Below are positions 8,189 through 16,002 of a DNA stretch of 64,000 nt, in pieces (positions within the stretch are counted from its first letter, which is position 1; every line of letters starts with the position of its first letter). The stretch spans positions 62,001 to 126,000 of the forward strand of contig NZ_CP091092.1 in assembly GCF_029633915.1 (NCBI RefSeq), read 5' to 3'. The stretch is from Methanomicrobium antiquum (GTDB lineage Archaea; Halobacteriota; Methanomicrobia; Methanomicrobiales; Methanomicrobiaceae). The notes below the pieces were generated by a model. That model was not told where the DNA came from. It saw nothing but the letters and a program-made list of their open reading frames with translations, and ran no database searches. The position numbers and the translations under genes were made by a program.

Positions 8189-8575
8189 TCAGTCTGACTG
8201 TTTTTGGGATGTTAAATTCTCAATCTCGTATGCATCTGCCATTATCAGATTGCATTGTTCATAAAAGAGATGAACTGAATCCAAAAATCCTTCATAATTT
8301 TTTGTTCTTACCTGTGCTTTTGCTATACGGTAGGTTTCAAGAGGAATGCTGATGTCTTTTCCATGGTTTCTCATCTCATTTAAGACATATTTCATAAAAG
8401 AAATTTCATAGTCGGTATCGGGCATTTCATCCGGTGAAGGTGTTAGTTGCTGACTGTTAGTCTTCGAAAACGCCTGTTGTGCATTATCTGTACACCCTGA
8501 AGTGATAACTGTCCCTGATATGAGAAACAGCAGAAATCCTGTTTTTACTATTTTTTTGATGCACATATTTTTCAC
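8189..8575 (-). CDS. Small secreted lipoprotein, unknown function
   Basis: A 128-residue protein with an N-terminal hydrophobic segment and a lipobox-like ISGTVITSGCTD, so it is probably lipid-anchored outside the membrane. The mature part is hydrophilic and predicted helical; no domain was recognised. An inverted repeat TAACC-GGCA-GGTTA lies 178 bases upstream (8753-8766). The same pattern flanks the signalling operon at 9.8-14.2 kb, which suggests shared control. Confidence 0.6.
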   Translation of the reverse strand: MKNMCIKKIVKTGFLLFLISGTVITSGCTDNAQQAFSKTNSQQLTPSPDEMPDTDYEISFMKYVLNEMRNHGKDISIPLETYRIAKAQVRTKNYEGFLDSVHLFYEQCNLIMADAYEIENLTSQKQSD

Positions 8576-8752
8576 TAATTTAAACCTTTTTTTGTAATTT
8601 TTAAAATTTAAGTAATTTTTAAGACTTTATGTCTGATTTTTTTAAATCTTATTCTGACTTTATTTCAAATTTTAAAAATCTTTATTGACTTTTGTGTCTT
8701 TTCTTTGTGGATAAACGTTATAAATGAAATATATGGATTTTATTCATTCGTA

Positions 8753-8766
8753 TAACCGGCAGGTTA
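8753..8766. promoter_or_regulatory. TAACC-N4-GGTTA inverted repeat, site 1
   Basis: TAACC-GGCA-GGTTA, preceded by CATTCGTA, which is also found before site 2. It is a candidate operator upstream of the lipoprotein gene. The symmetry and the fixed 4-base spacer fit a dimeric winged-helix protein. Confidence 0.45.
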
Positions 8767-9071
8767 AATAGAAAAAATATTAAACAATTTAAATACTAAA
8801 CAAAAGAAAATCCTGATAAATAAAGTGGCTTTTTAGTCAGATTAAATCATATTCAACAGATTTTTAAAGTTTTAGAGAAGAGAGGTTTAAATTCTTTTTT
8901 ACTCTGAACAAAAAAAGATTTGGATTTCTTTTTTTGTTTTTTTAATTTTTTTTTGATTAATGGACAAATTTATAATCACTGTTTTTTTGTTTATGAAAAT
9001 TAATCTGGCTTTTTTCTGGTTTTTATGGCTCTTATCATTTAGCTGTTTTTATCAGGTTTATTGGATTTAAA

Positions 9072-9168
9072 TCTCCTGCAAAATCTGCCTGGTTTTTTTG
9101 CATGAATCTCTTCATGCATTTCTGGAGTCGAGTTTTTAGCCTGGTTTTAAATTTTAATTTGCAGGAGA
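9072..9168. other. Long stem-loop with internal hairpin (possible structured RNA or element)
   Basis: TCTCCTGCAAA (9072-9082) and TTTGCAGGAGA (9158-9168) form a perfect 11 bp closing stem. Inside it, TGCATGAA-TCTC-TTCATGCA (9099-9118) is a perfect 8 bp hairpin, and the two CTGGTTTT words repeat. No reading frame explains it. It could be a structured RNA or a miniature element. Confidence 0.5.
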
Positions 9169-9190
9169 CTTTTATATTATAGGAGCGGTT

Positions 9191-9397
9191 TTAGATTACA
9201 TCCGCGTCGGTTGTATTATGTCTGGTGATTTTGGATTGTGATCCTACCTGATTTTGGTCTGTCGAATCAATTGCAATAATTTGATTTGATGATTCTTTCG
9301 ATTTCAATGTCTGTGCATCACCTCCGGTTTGATAATTCAGGACGACTATTCTGCCATTTCCTGAATCAGTGCCCGGCATTATGCTCTGCCGACACAC
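9191..9397 (-). CDS. Doubtful small open frame
   Basis: A 68-codon frame with a GTG start and no clear ribosome site. The protein is polar (TDADVI C-terminus) and has no recognisable domain. The frame stays open about 20 codons upstream of the GTG, so it may be a remnant of a longer gene. It is listed because it is the only sizeable frame in a 1.2 kb gap. Confidence 0.2.
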   Translation of the reverse strand: MCRQSIMPGTDSGNGRIVVLNYQTGGDAQTLKSKESSNQIIAIDSTDQNQVGSQSKITRHNTTDADVI

Positions 9398-9508
9398 ATT
9401 TTTCTCAGACGGGTCATTGGGAAAACATCTGTCAGATGCTCCCTTGCCATCCTTATATCAAAATCAATTCATGTCCATATAAAAGGATAAAATGGTAATC
9501 TTTCATTC

Positions 9509-9526
9509 GTATAACCACCGGGTTAT
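9509..9526. promoter_or_regulatory. TATAACC-N4-GGTTATA inverted repeat, site 2
   Basis: A perfect 7 bp inverted repeat around ACCG, preceded by TTTCATTCGTA as at site 1. It lies downstream of the receptor-kinase gene and beside the doubtful frame at 9191-9397. Confidence 0.45.
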
Positions 9527-9580
9527 ATATCAGTAAAGGTTAACAAAAAAAGAGGTTATTGTCTTCTTTATTTCTCTTAA

Positions 9581-9681
9581 AAACGTCCATGATATTTTTT
9601 TTCATGCACCGGTTTCATATAAGTTACGAAGTAACTTTCATGTAAAACGCACATGATGAGCTTTTTTCATCACACAAAAAA
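9581..9681 (-). repeat. Dispersed palindromic repeat, copy 3 (long form)
   Basis: This is a minus-orientation copy extending beyond the common core. It also carries the CGCACATGATGAGC and CATCACACAAAAA words that recur, inverted, at 35056-35100. Those two copies therefore define a form of about 100 bp. It lies 120 bases downstream of the receptor-kinase stop. Confidence 0.8.
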
Positions 9682-9800
9682 AGATGAAAATCTTTCTGAA
9701 ATCCCGACTTTCACAGCAGCTCAATAATTACTAAGGAGAATCTCCCTGTTGATAATCTTTTCCTATGAAGATTATTCCAATAATATAATTCCTTTTTGGA

Positions 9801-12347
9801 TTACTCCTCACGATTAAGGTTGTTTCTTATTTCCTCAAGGCTTTTTAAAAGTTCATGTATGTCGTTATAGCGCTCGCCGGGGTTTTTCGCAAGCATTTTC
9901 ATTATTGTATCATCAAAAATAAAATCCTCTTCTCTGTTTTCTGACGGCTTCATAGGTGTCCTGTATAATATCTCATCACTCATCTCTGCAACGCCGACGC
10001 CAAAAAAAGGCCTTTGTCCAACAAGTATCTCATAAAAGAGGATTCCCATCTGGTATATATCAGTCCTCTTATCCGGCTTTCCAAATTTCTTTGGCGAAAT
10101 CTGTTCGGGAGCTGCATAATTTAGGGAAAATCCTATAGTTGTAGTGTCATTTCCGTCTCCAAGGATTTTTCCAAGACCCCAGTCAGTAATTTTTGGAATA
10201 CCCTCTTCTGTAATCAGGACATTCTGCGGTTTAATATCCCTGTGGATAATATTTCTGGCATGTGCATACAAAAGACCCTGTGCAATTCCGTATATAATCT
10301 CAAGTGATTTTTTCTGTGATAATGGAAGATCTAAATCAGAGACTGTACGTGATACATATTCCATTTCAACAAAAGGAACAGGAAGGATGTTTACCGAATA
10401 TAGTTTAACGATATTTGGATGCGATAAATCCTCCCATATTCTCATCTCTTTCATAAAAAGACGGCCTGTTATCTCATCAAAATTAATCGGCACTTTAACT
10501 GCGACAACTTTCCCGTCAGACCGTCTCTTAGCCCTAAATACCCGTGCTATACCGCCTTTTCCTATGAATTCAACATCCTGGTATCTCTCTTTTAATGAAT
10601 CAGGAAAATATGAACTTCCAAGACCTGATGAGAGTATTGAGTCTTCATCCGGAAATATTACAGTTGAATCCTGATTTATTGAAGAGATTTTTGTCTTATC
10701 GTTTCCGTAAATTTTATAGCTGTCATCATAGTTTTTCACCCACAGGCTCTCAGAGTCCTTGAAAAGCCGGCTGAAAACGACAGGCAGGAATACTGAAAGA
10801 ATCAGAGCCGCAGGATATGCAATTGATGTAATTGGTCCAAGATCAAGCGGTGCAGTGTATATCGAGATGAAAAACATAAAAGTTGTTGCAGCGGCAAATT
10901 TTGGGTGAAGCCTGTTTAAGAAAACCGGCATTTTAGATCTTATAATGCCGAGACATATAATTCCTGACGATGCAATCAAAAACGCTGTCATCAGAATGAA
11001 TATAATCTGAATGTAGCCAAAATCAACATTGTTGTAAATCAGCTTTGAAGTATATGATATAATTGTATACAAAAGAGCTGTTGCAAGGGCAAAGTATCCT
11101 CCCTCAAAGAAAAAGAGCTCAACTTTTCTTGTTCTCCTGACAGGATAAAGTGTTCCAAACCCGCCTGCAAAGGCTAAAAGTCCGGCCGCGACACCGGAAA
11201 TTATCAGCATTAAAAATACAACTTCAAATGGCGACTGAAGTGAAAAGACATTCTGCGGCTGGACCAGAGAACCGGGTTTTGGAGGTGCTGTATTGTTTGT
11301 CAGATTCATCTCAGGAAATTCTGCCGGAGAAGGGGGGCGGATATGTGGGATGTGAGTGTTATTTTGCGTGTTGTTTATATTCGTATCAGTGATTACCGGA
11401 GGTACAGGTGAATCTGTTGGTAATGTTCCTATGGCTGTTCCGGCAGGTGCAAGAGGATTGTAATTTGAATTATGTTCAATAAGCGGGTATTCGTCCGTCA
11501 GGAAATTTGATGTATAAAATAAATTCTGCCAGTAATTGCTTCCACCTGTTGCAAGGTTCTGAAGGTTGATGCTGTTTAAAAAAAGCTGATTTTGTGTACC
11601 GCCGGATAACTGACTGTTGTAAGGACTATAGACTAAATCTCCGATTCCGTTGTTATTCTCATCTTTTCCGTAGTAGTCGTTCCAGTAGTTGCCAAGCGAT
11701 GATGTAAAATTCTCTCCTGAATAGATGTAAATCATGCTTGAAGTTGACCATCTAATTGAGCGGGACAGGGATTTTGCGTTGATTGTGTTTTCAAAATTGT
11801 TAAGATAAACTCCGCAATCTGCGGAATCATCGATGAAAAGTCCGATTCTGTGCCCTTTTATTGTATTTCCTGAAACTGAGGTTCCTGCTGATGAAAAAAG
11901 TGTAATTCCAACAGGTGTTTTTAATATTTCATTGTCAGCTATGATGTTATTATCAGAATTTACGAGGATTGCGCACTCTGAATCGCCTCTTATTACAAAA
12001 CCTTCGATAGTTGTTCCGTCAGCATTTATTCTGATTCCTGACTCGCCGGCGGTGGTTATTATCTCAGGTTTTTTGCCGTCTGAATCAACTCCGATAAGAG
12101 AAACGGGTTTGTCAATTACGATATTTCCAAAATATTCGCCGCTTGTGACAATTATTGTCGAATCCGGTTCTGCAGAATCAACTGCGTCCTGAAGTGTCGG
12201 ATAGATATTCTGACCAACTCTTATTTCGCCTGCAAAGACCGGTACTGCAAGTGATGATAAAAGAAGTAAAAAAAGAAAAAAGAACGGCAAAATCAGCCTT
12301 ATTGTCACTGAAGTGTTGATAGCAACCGCTGAATTTTGCGAAGTCAT
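9801..12347 (-). CDS. Receptor-type Ser/Thr protein kinase with extracellular NosD-like beta-helix
   Basis: 848 residues. A signal peptide (about 1-39) leads to a right-handed beta-helix of NosD/PbH1 repeats (about 40-300; e.g. VSGNTIKGHRIGLFIDDS). A Pro/Asn-rich linker and several hydrophobic segments (about 375-530) come next, then a cytoplasmic Hanks-type kinase domain (about 575-840). Kinase motifs visible are the Gly-rich loop GKGGIARVF, the VAVKV lysine, HRDIKPQN with the catalytic Asp, DWG in place of DFG, and AAPEQ. It should phosphorylate Ser/Thr in response to an external ligand, possibly a saccharide (inference from the beta-helix). A strong GGAGGAAAG precedes the ATG. It is the last gene of an operon with an FHA-HTH regulator and a PP2C phosphatase. 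Confidence 0.93.
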   Translation of the reverse strand: MTSQNSAVAINTSVTIRLILPFFFLFLLLLSSLAVPVFAGEIRVGQNIYPTLQDAVDSAEPDSTIIVTSGEYFGNIVIDKPVSLIGVDSDGKKPEIITTAGESGIRINADGTTIEGFVIRGDSECAILVNSDNNIIADNEILKTPVGITLFSSAGTSVSGNTIKGHRIGLFIDDSADCGVYLNNFENTINAKSLSRSIRWSTSSMIYIYSGENFTSSLGNYWNDYYGKDENNNGIGDLVYSPYNSQLSGGTQNQLFLNSINLQNLATGGSNYWQNLFYTSNFLTDEYPLIEHNSNYNPLAPAGTAIGTLPTDSPVPPVITDTNINNTQNNTHIPHIRPPSPAEFPEMNLTNNTAPPKPGSLVQPQNVFSLQSPFEVVFLMLIISGVAAGLLAFAGGFGTLYPVRRTRKVELFFFEGGYFALATALLYTIISYTSKLIYNNVDFGYIQIIFILMTAFLIASSGIICLGIIRSKMPVFLNRLHPKFAAATTFMFFISIYTAPLDLGPITSIAYPAALILSVFLPVVFSRLFKDSESLWVKNYDDSYKIYGNDKTKISSINQDSTVIFPDEDSILSSGLGSSYFPDSLKERYQDVEFIGKGGIARVFRAKRRSDGKVVAVKVPINFDEITGRLFMKEMRIWEDLSHPNIVKLYSVNILPVPFVEMEYVSRTVSDLDLPLSQKKSLEIIYGIAQGLLYAHARNIIHRDIKPQNVLITEEGIPKITDWGLGKILGDGNDTTTIGFSLNYAAPEQISPKKFGKPDKRTDIYQMGILFYEILVGQRPFFGVGVAEMSDEILYRTPMKPSENREEDFIFDDTIMKMLAKNPGERYNDIHELLKSLEEIRNNLNREE

Positions 12348-12458
12348 TATTCTTTCCTCCTGACCTGTCAGGGCTTTTAATTATACTCTGCCTCAAAAGT
12401 TTAGATGTGTTTTGGTTTAAGTTCAAAGTTTTCATTTCAGGCAAAAATAATTCCCATA

Positions 12459-13241
12459 TCAGGTAAAATTAAAGATCATACGTGCACCTTTTGCGCCTCT
12501 CGCCAAGTCCAGCATATCGCCGTTTTTAAGTTGATTTTCGCCTCCCGGCTGGACTTTTTTGTTGTTTATGTAGCTTCCGCCGGTGCTTTTACAGTCTTCG
12601 TAAAACCAGTTATTTCCTCTCTGTATGAACTTCCCGTGAGGCTTTGTGACCCTTGTTACAGCCTCATAACCGGATGAGAGAATGACAGAGTCTTCTTTTG
12701 CAGTCTTTAGGATTTCAGGTGCAGATGTATCTTCACGGCCGATTCTAATCTCTTTTTCCTTAAGTGGCCATACTTTACCGTCATCATCGCCTCCGAGAAT
12801 AATAACAACAGGAATATTTCCTTTGTTTTCACTTTCAAGCATGCTTCGAACTGATTTTAACTTGGAGTTTAGTTCATCCTCTCCAAGTCTTATGTCAATG
12901 TTGCTGAATATGCTTAAATTTCTGATAATTCCTTCCATTCCACCGGGAATTAAAGAGTATTTCCATACCGGAAGTGAGCCTTTTGAAGTCTGTCTGCCCA
13001 TTCCTGCCTCTTTTTTAATAACGCCGGTGTTTAAAAGCTTATCCAGATGTTTTTTTGTATTCTCGTAGCTTGTGTCAATCTCTTTTGCAATCTCTCTGAC
13101 TTCTTTTGGGTGATGCTCAATTAACTTTAAAATCCGAAGTCGTGTCGGATTTGAAAGGACGTTTAAGTAATCAGACAGATCCTCGTAAAAATCCGGATCG
13201 CTTGAAATTGCAATTGTATTCTCATTTTGGTTATTAGTCAT
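12459..13241 (-). CDS. ArsR-type winged HTH plus FHA domain regulator
   Basis: A 260-residue cytoplasmic protein. Residues about 20-100 form an ArsR-like winged helix (VLSNPTRLRILKLI, then a DTSYENTKKHLDKL recognition helix). The C-terminal 110 residues form a phosphothreonine-binding FHA domain (IRIGRED, VTKPHGKF in place of the usual SRxHA, STGGSYINN, KNGDMLDLA). The architecture predicts a DNA-binding protein controlled by binding a phosphorylated partner, most simply the neighbouring kinase. The start is the ATG at 13241 with GGAGAT just upstream; an earlier TTG lacks a ribosome site. It lies between phosphatase and kinase on the same strand. The weak FHA core (TK for SR) may alter phospho-specificity. 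Confidence 0.87.
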   Translation of the reverse strand: MTNNQNENTIAISSDPDFYEDLSDYLNVLSNPTRLRILKLIEHHPKEVREIAKEIDTSYENTKKHLDKLLNTGVIKKEAGMGRQTSKGSLPVWKYSLIPGGMEGIIRNLSIFSNIDIRLGEDELNSKLKSVRSMLESENKGNIPVVIILGGDDDGKVWPLKEKEIRIGREDTSAPEILKTAKEDSVILSSGYEAVTRVTKPHGKFIQRGNNWFYEDCKSTGGSYINNKKVQPGGENQLKNGDMLDLARGAKGARMIFNFT

Positions 13242-13420
13242 TTGTATCTCCTGCCGAATCTTTACCTGAAACAATTAACAGAGTGGTTATTTCATTCATT
13301 TTTTTTAAGATTTTTTTTCAAACATTTTTTTGGATCCTGTAAATATCAGGTATTTAACCGTTGAAAATTTATATCTGTTTGAAATGGACTTTTTTATGTT
13401 TTACTTTTTTTATGTTTTTT

Positions 13421-13483
13421 ATGAAAGTTACTTCGCAACTTACATGAAACTGTTGCATGAAATATATTTTCATGGATGTTTTT
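13421..13483 (+). repeat. Dispersed palindromic repeat, copy 4
   Basis: Starts ATGAAAGTTACTTCG (with C for T in the loop-proximal CAACTT), then CATGAAACTGTTGCATGAAA and TTTTCATGGATGTTTTT. It lies immediately downstream of the PP2C stop codon, between it and the FHA regulator gene. Confidence 0.85.
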
Positions 13484-13484
13484 A

Positions 13485-14189
13485 TTATATCATCATTACA
13501 ACGGCAGTTATGTTATCATCTGAAGTCAGCATAGCAGACTTTATAAGCTCTTTTGCAATTGTGTTGGCTGATTTTTTCTGTAATAACTTCTCAATATCAC
13601 CACAGTCGATATAGTCATGCAGACCATCGCTTGAAAGAAGTAAAACATCACCTTCTTTTATGTTAAAGCAGAATGTATCAACGGTAAAATCGCCGCCAAG
13701 GGAGTGATTGATGATATGCTTCATTGGGTGGAATCTTGCCGCACTTTTTTCGACAAGTCCTTTTGAAACAAGATCCTGGACAACCGAGTGATCAATAGTT
13801 ATCTGTTTTAACCCAAAATCATAATGATAAAGCCTGGAATCACCTGTATTTGCGGCAATAACACAGTCGTTCTCAACAAAGGCCGCAACAAGTGTTGTTC
13901 CCATGCCCTTCTGATTTCCTGTTGCATTTTTGATTATTTCCAAATCCGCTTCTTTGAATGCGAAAATTAAAAGTTCTTTTTTTTCATCAGCATCCATCCC
14001 TTCAAAATACCTCTCTGAAAAAATTCTGCGAATGGTTGACACTGCAATATTTGATGCAACATCTCCTGCCGCATGACCTCCCAGGCCGTCTGCGACTGCA
14101 AGAAGATATCCTTTGCCTATCTGCGCCGCGATGTATGAATCTTCGTTGTAAACTCTTTTTCCGGCAACTGAAACAGCACTGTAATCCAT
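13485..14189 (-). CDS. PP2C-type Ser/Thr protein phosphatase
   Basis: A 234-residue cytoplasmic PPM-family phosphatase. Motifs are RVYNEDSY (a metal-binding acidic group), AVADGLGGHAAGDVAS, ANTGDSRLYHY and LLSSDGLHDYI, all in family order. It should remove phosphate from Ser/Thr and so oppose the kinase encoded in the same operon. The start is preceded by AAAGGAATGG. It is the first gene of the minus-strand signalling operon. The intergenic DNA upstream holds the third TAACC-N4-GGTTA site. Confidence 0.94.
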   Translation of the reverse strand: MDYSAVSVAGKRVYNEDSYIAAQIGKGYLLAVADGLGGHAAGDVASNIAVSTIRRIFSERYFEGMDADEKKELLIFAFKEADLEIIKNATGNQKGMGTTLVAAFVENDCVIAANTGDSRLYHYDFGLKQITIDHSVVQDLVSKGLVEKSAARFHPMKHIINHSLGGDFTVDTFCFNIKEGDVLLLSSDGLHDYIDCGDIEKLLQKKSANTIAKELIKSAMLTSDDNITAVVMMI

Positions 14190-14325
14190 AGACTTTTACC
14201 ATTCCTTTAGAACTGCTGATATAAACCTGAAACCTGATTTTCGCAGTCAGAAGCATTGGGGATATAATGCTCACATTTTATTCTGAGTTCATATTAATAT
14301 TCACTATCATTTTGGTGTAAGGATA

Positions 14326-14339
14326 TAACCTTTTGGTTA
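14326..14339. promoter_or_regulatory. TAACC-N4-GGTTA inverted repeat, site 3
   Basis: TAACC-TTTT-GGTTA lies between the divergent PP2C and HEAT-lipoprotein genes (start codons at 14189 and 14480). It has the same half-sites and spacer as the sites at 8753 and 9509. It is a candidate operator controlling either or both directions. Confidence 0.45.
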
Positions 14340-14479
14340 AACCGGAATTCTTTGTATCTTCTCCTTAAATTATCATAACCTCACTTATCATAATCTCCCT
14401 GTAAGAAATTTACAGGTACAGGATTTACAGTTACGGGTTATGACCACTGGTTTATTATTGCCAAAGGCAAAATTTCTTA

Positions 14480-15100
14480 ATGATAAATATGAATTTCAGA
14501 TTTACTGCAATATTCTGTGTAACTGTTCTGGCCCTTTTTGTATGCCTTAGCGGATGCACAGGAACTGAAGATGCAAATACTCCTATATCAGAAAACATCA
14601 GTTCCCTTTTTTCCGGCACATCTGATGATAAAAAAAAGGCAACTGAGAATTTAATAGCAGAAGGTGAGCCTGCTGTAATTCCGCTTACAAAAGTCTTTTC
14701 AAAAGGGGATCAGACAGCATCCACATGGGCGGCAGTAGCACTCCTGTATATCGGCGAGCCTTCGGTTGACCCGCTTATCAGGCTTTTATCATCCGGAGAT
14801 GATGAGGAGACAAAATGGGCAGGCAATACACTTTCCGCATTTGGAACAACAGCTGTACCTGCCCTTATTGAAGAAGTAAAAACCGGCACCAAAAACTCAA
14901 AAGAGCTTGCGGCAATTGCTCTTATAAAAATAGGAGAGCCGGCAGTTCCACTTCTCCAGTATGAGCTAAATCTTGGGGACAATAAATATTCAGATGAGTT
15001 CTCATCGATAATTCAGTCCATTTATGCAACAAAAGGCCTCCAGGAGAGAATTGAAAACGAGACCATTCAAAAAGAAAACGGCAGTTTAACAGAAGAGTGA
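14480..15100 (+). CDS. HEAT-repeat lipoprotein
   Basis: 206 residues. The N-terminal signal has the lipobox VCLSGCTG, so the protein is probably anchored at the outer face of the membrane. The mature part has about four HEAT/PBS-lyase-like helical repeats, each with a GEPAVxPL or related core (residues 60-165). Such repeats act as protein-interaction scaffolds; no enzymatic site is visible. It is transcribed away from the phospho-signalling operon across a shared promoter region, which suggests co-regulation. Confidence 0.85.
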   Translation: MINMNFRFTAIFCVTVLALFVCLSGCTGTEDANTPISENISSLFSGTSDDKKKATENLIAEGEPAVIPLTKVFSKGDQTASTWAAVALLYIGEPSVDPLIRLLSSGDDEETKWAGNTLSAFGTTAVPALIEEVKTGTKNSKELAAIALIKIGEPAVPLLQYELNLGDNKYSDEFSSIIQSIYATKGLQERIENETIQKENGSLTEE

Positions 15101-15132
15101 CTCTAAAAAAAGAAAATTAGAAGATATTTGTC

Positions 15133-15972
15133 ATGAAGCTTACAGTACTTTGCGATAATAATACAATAACAGATGTTTATCTGACAGGAGAGCCTGCATT
15201 ATCGTTTTTTATTGAGGATTCAGGCAAAAAAATTTTGTTTGACACCGGCTATTCGGATGTTTTTATAAAGAATGCAAAAGCTCTTGGAATCAACCTTTTA
15301 TTCACTGATTATATTGTTCTCTCACACGGACATATCGATCACACTGGCGGACTGGTTCACTTAAAAGAGATGTATAAAAAAGCAGAAGAAGAAGGATTTT
15401 CATTTAAAAAACCTACTTTGATTGCACATCCGCTTTTATTCCGCAATGTTTATGAAGAGCCGTCTGGAAATATAGGCTCGCCTTTGAAACAGGAGACTGC
15501 TTCTCAGTTTTCAGATGTAATTCTTACAGAAAAACCATATGAGCTGACGGAAAATCTTTTATTTCTCGGTCAGATAAACGAAAAAACATCCTTTGAGCCT
15601 TTATCATATGCAGGTGTTTCAAAGGATTCATCCGGAAATTTAACACCTGACTTCTCACCTGACGATTCAGCCCTTCTTTATTCTGGCGAAAACGGATTAT
15701 CTGTAATTACAGGCTGTTCTCACAGTGGAATATGCTCGATTTTAAAAGAGGGCAAAAAGGTCTCCGGAAGAGATGATTTTATTGATATAATCGGCGGATT
15801 TCATCTTCTTGATGCCGGTTATGAAAGGATTTCTAAAACCGGTGAATTTCTAAAAAAGTCAGGGATTAGAAATATTCATCCCTGTCACTGCACTGATTTT
15901 ACTGCAAAAGCAGCGCTTTTGAAATATCTGAGTGTCACTGAAGTTGGATGCGGATCTGTTTTTGAGTTTTAA
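15133..15972 (+). CDS. Metallo-beta-lactamase-fold hydrolase, MJ0301/COG1237-like
   Basis: 279 residues. The metal-binding motif LSHGHIDHTGG is near residue 65. Further ligands are in TGCSHSGICSI (about 197) and in HPCHCTDF near the C-terminus. The family includes an archaeal enzyme annotated as a dihydropterin ribofuranosyl-aminobenzene phosphate synthase of methanopterin synthesis. That annotation is uncertain, and a general hydrolase is equally possible. The gene follows the HEAT lipoprotein by 32 bases on the same strand. Confidence 0.85.
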   Translation: MKLTVLCDNNTITDVYLTGEPALSFFIEDSGKKILFDTGYSDVFIKNAKALGINLLFTDYIVLSHGHIDHTGGLVHLKEMYKKAEEEGFSFKKPTLIAHPLLFRNVYEEPSGNIGSPLKQETASQFSDVILTEKPYELTENLLFLGQINEKTSFEPLSYAGVSKDSSGNLTPDFSPDDSALLYSGENGLSVITGCSHSGICSILKEGKKVSGRDDFIDIIGGFHLLDAGYERISKTGEFLKKSGIRNIHPCHCTDFTAKAALLKYLSVTEVGCGSVFEF

Positions 15973-16002
15973 TCAGGTTCATTTATCCGGGGGTTCGTTA
16001 AT

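Larger units (their letters stand above)
8576..9800. other. 1.2 kb intergenic region with structured elements
   Basis: No convincing gene was found. From left to right it contains a TAACC-N4-GGTTA inverted repeat (8753-8766), very T-rich DNA, a long stem-loop (9072-9168), a weak minus-strand reading frame (9191-9397), a second inverted repeat (9509-9526) and a 100-base copy of the dispersed repeat (9581-9681). Confidence 0.6.

Noticed and set aside
9286-9498. 70-codon plus-strand frame overlapping the doubtful minus-strand frame
   Set aside because: No recognisable domain, no ribosome site, and an odd Cys/His composition; neither strand is convincing there.
10144-10674. 176-codon plus-strand frame opposite the kinase domain
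   Set aside because: Antisense of the clearly coding kinase domain; no family features.
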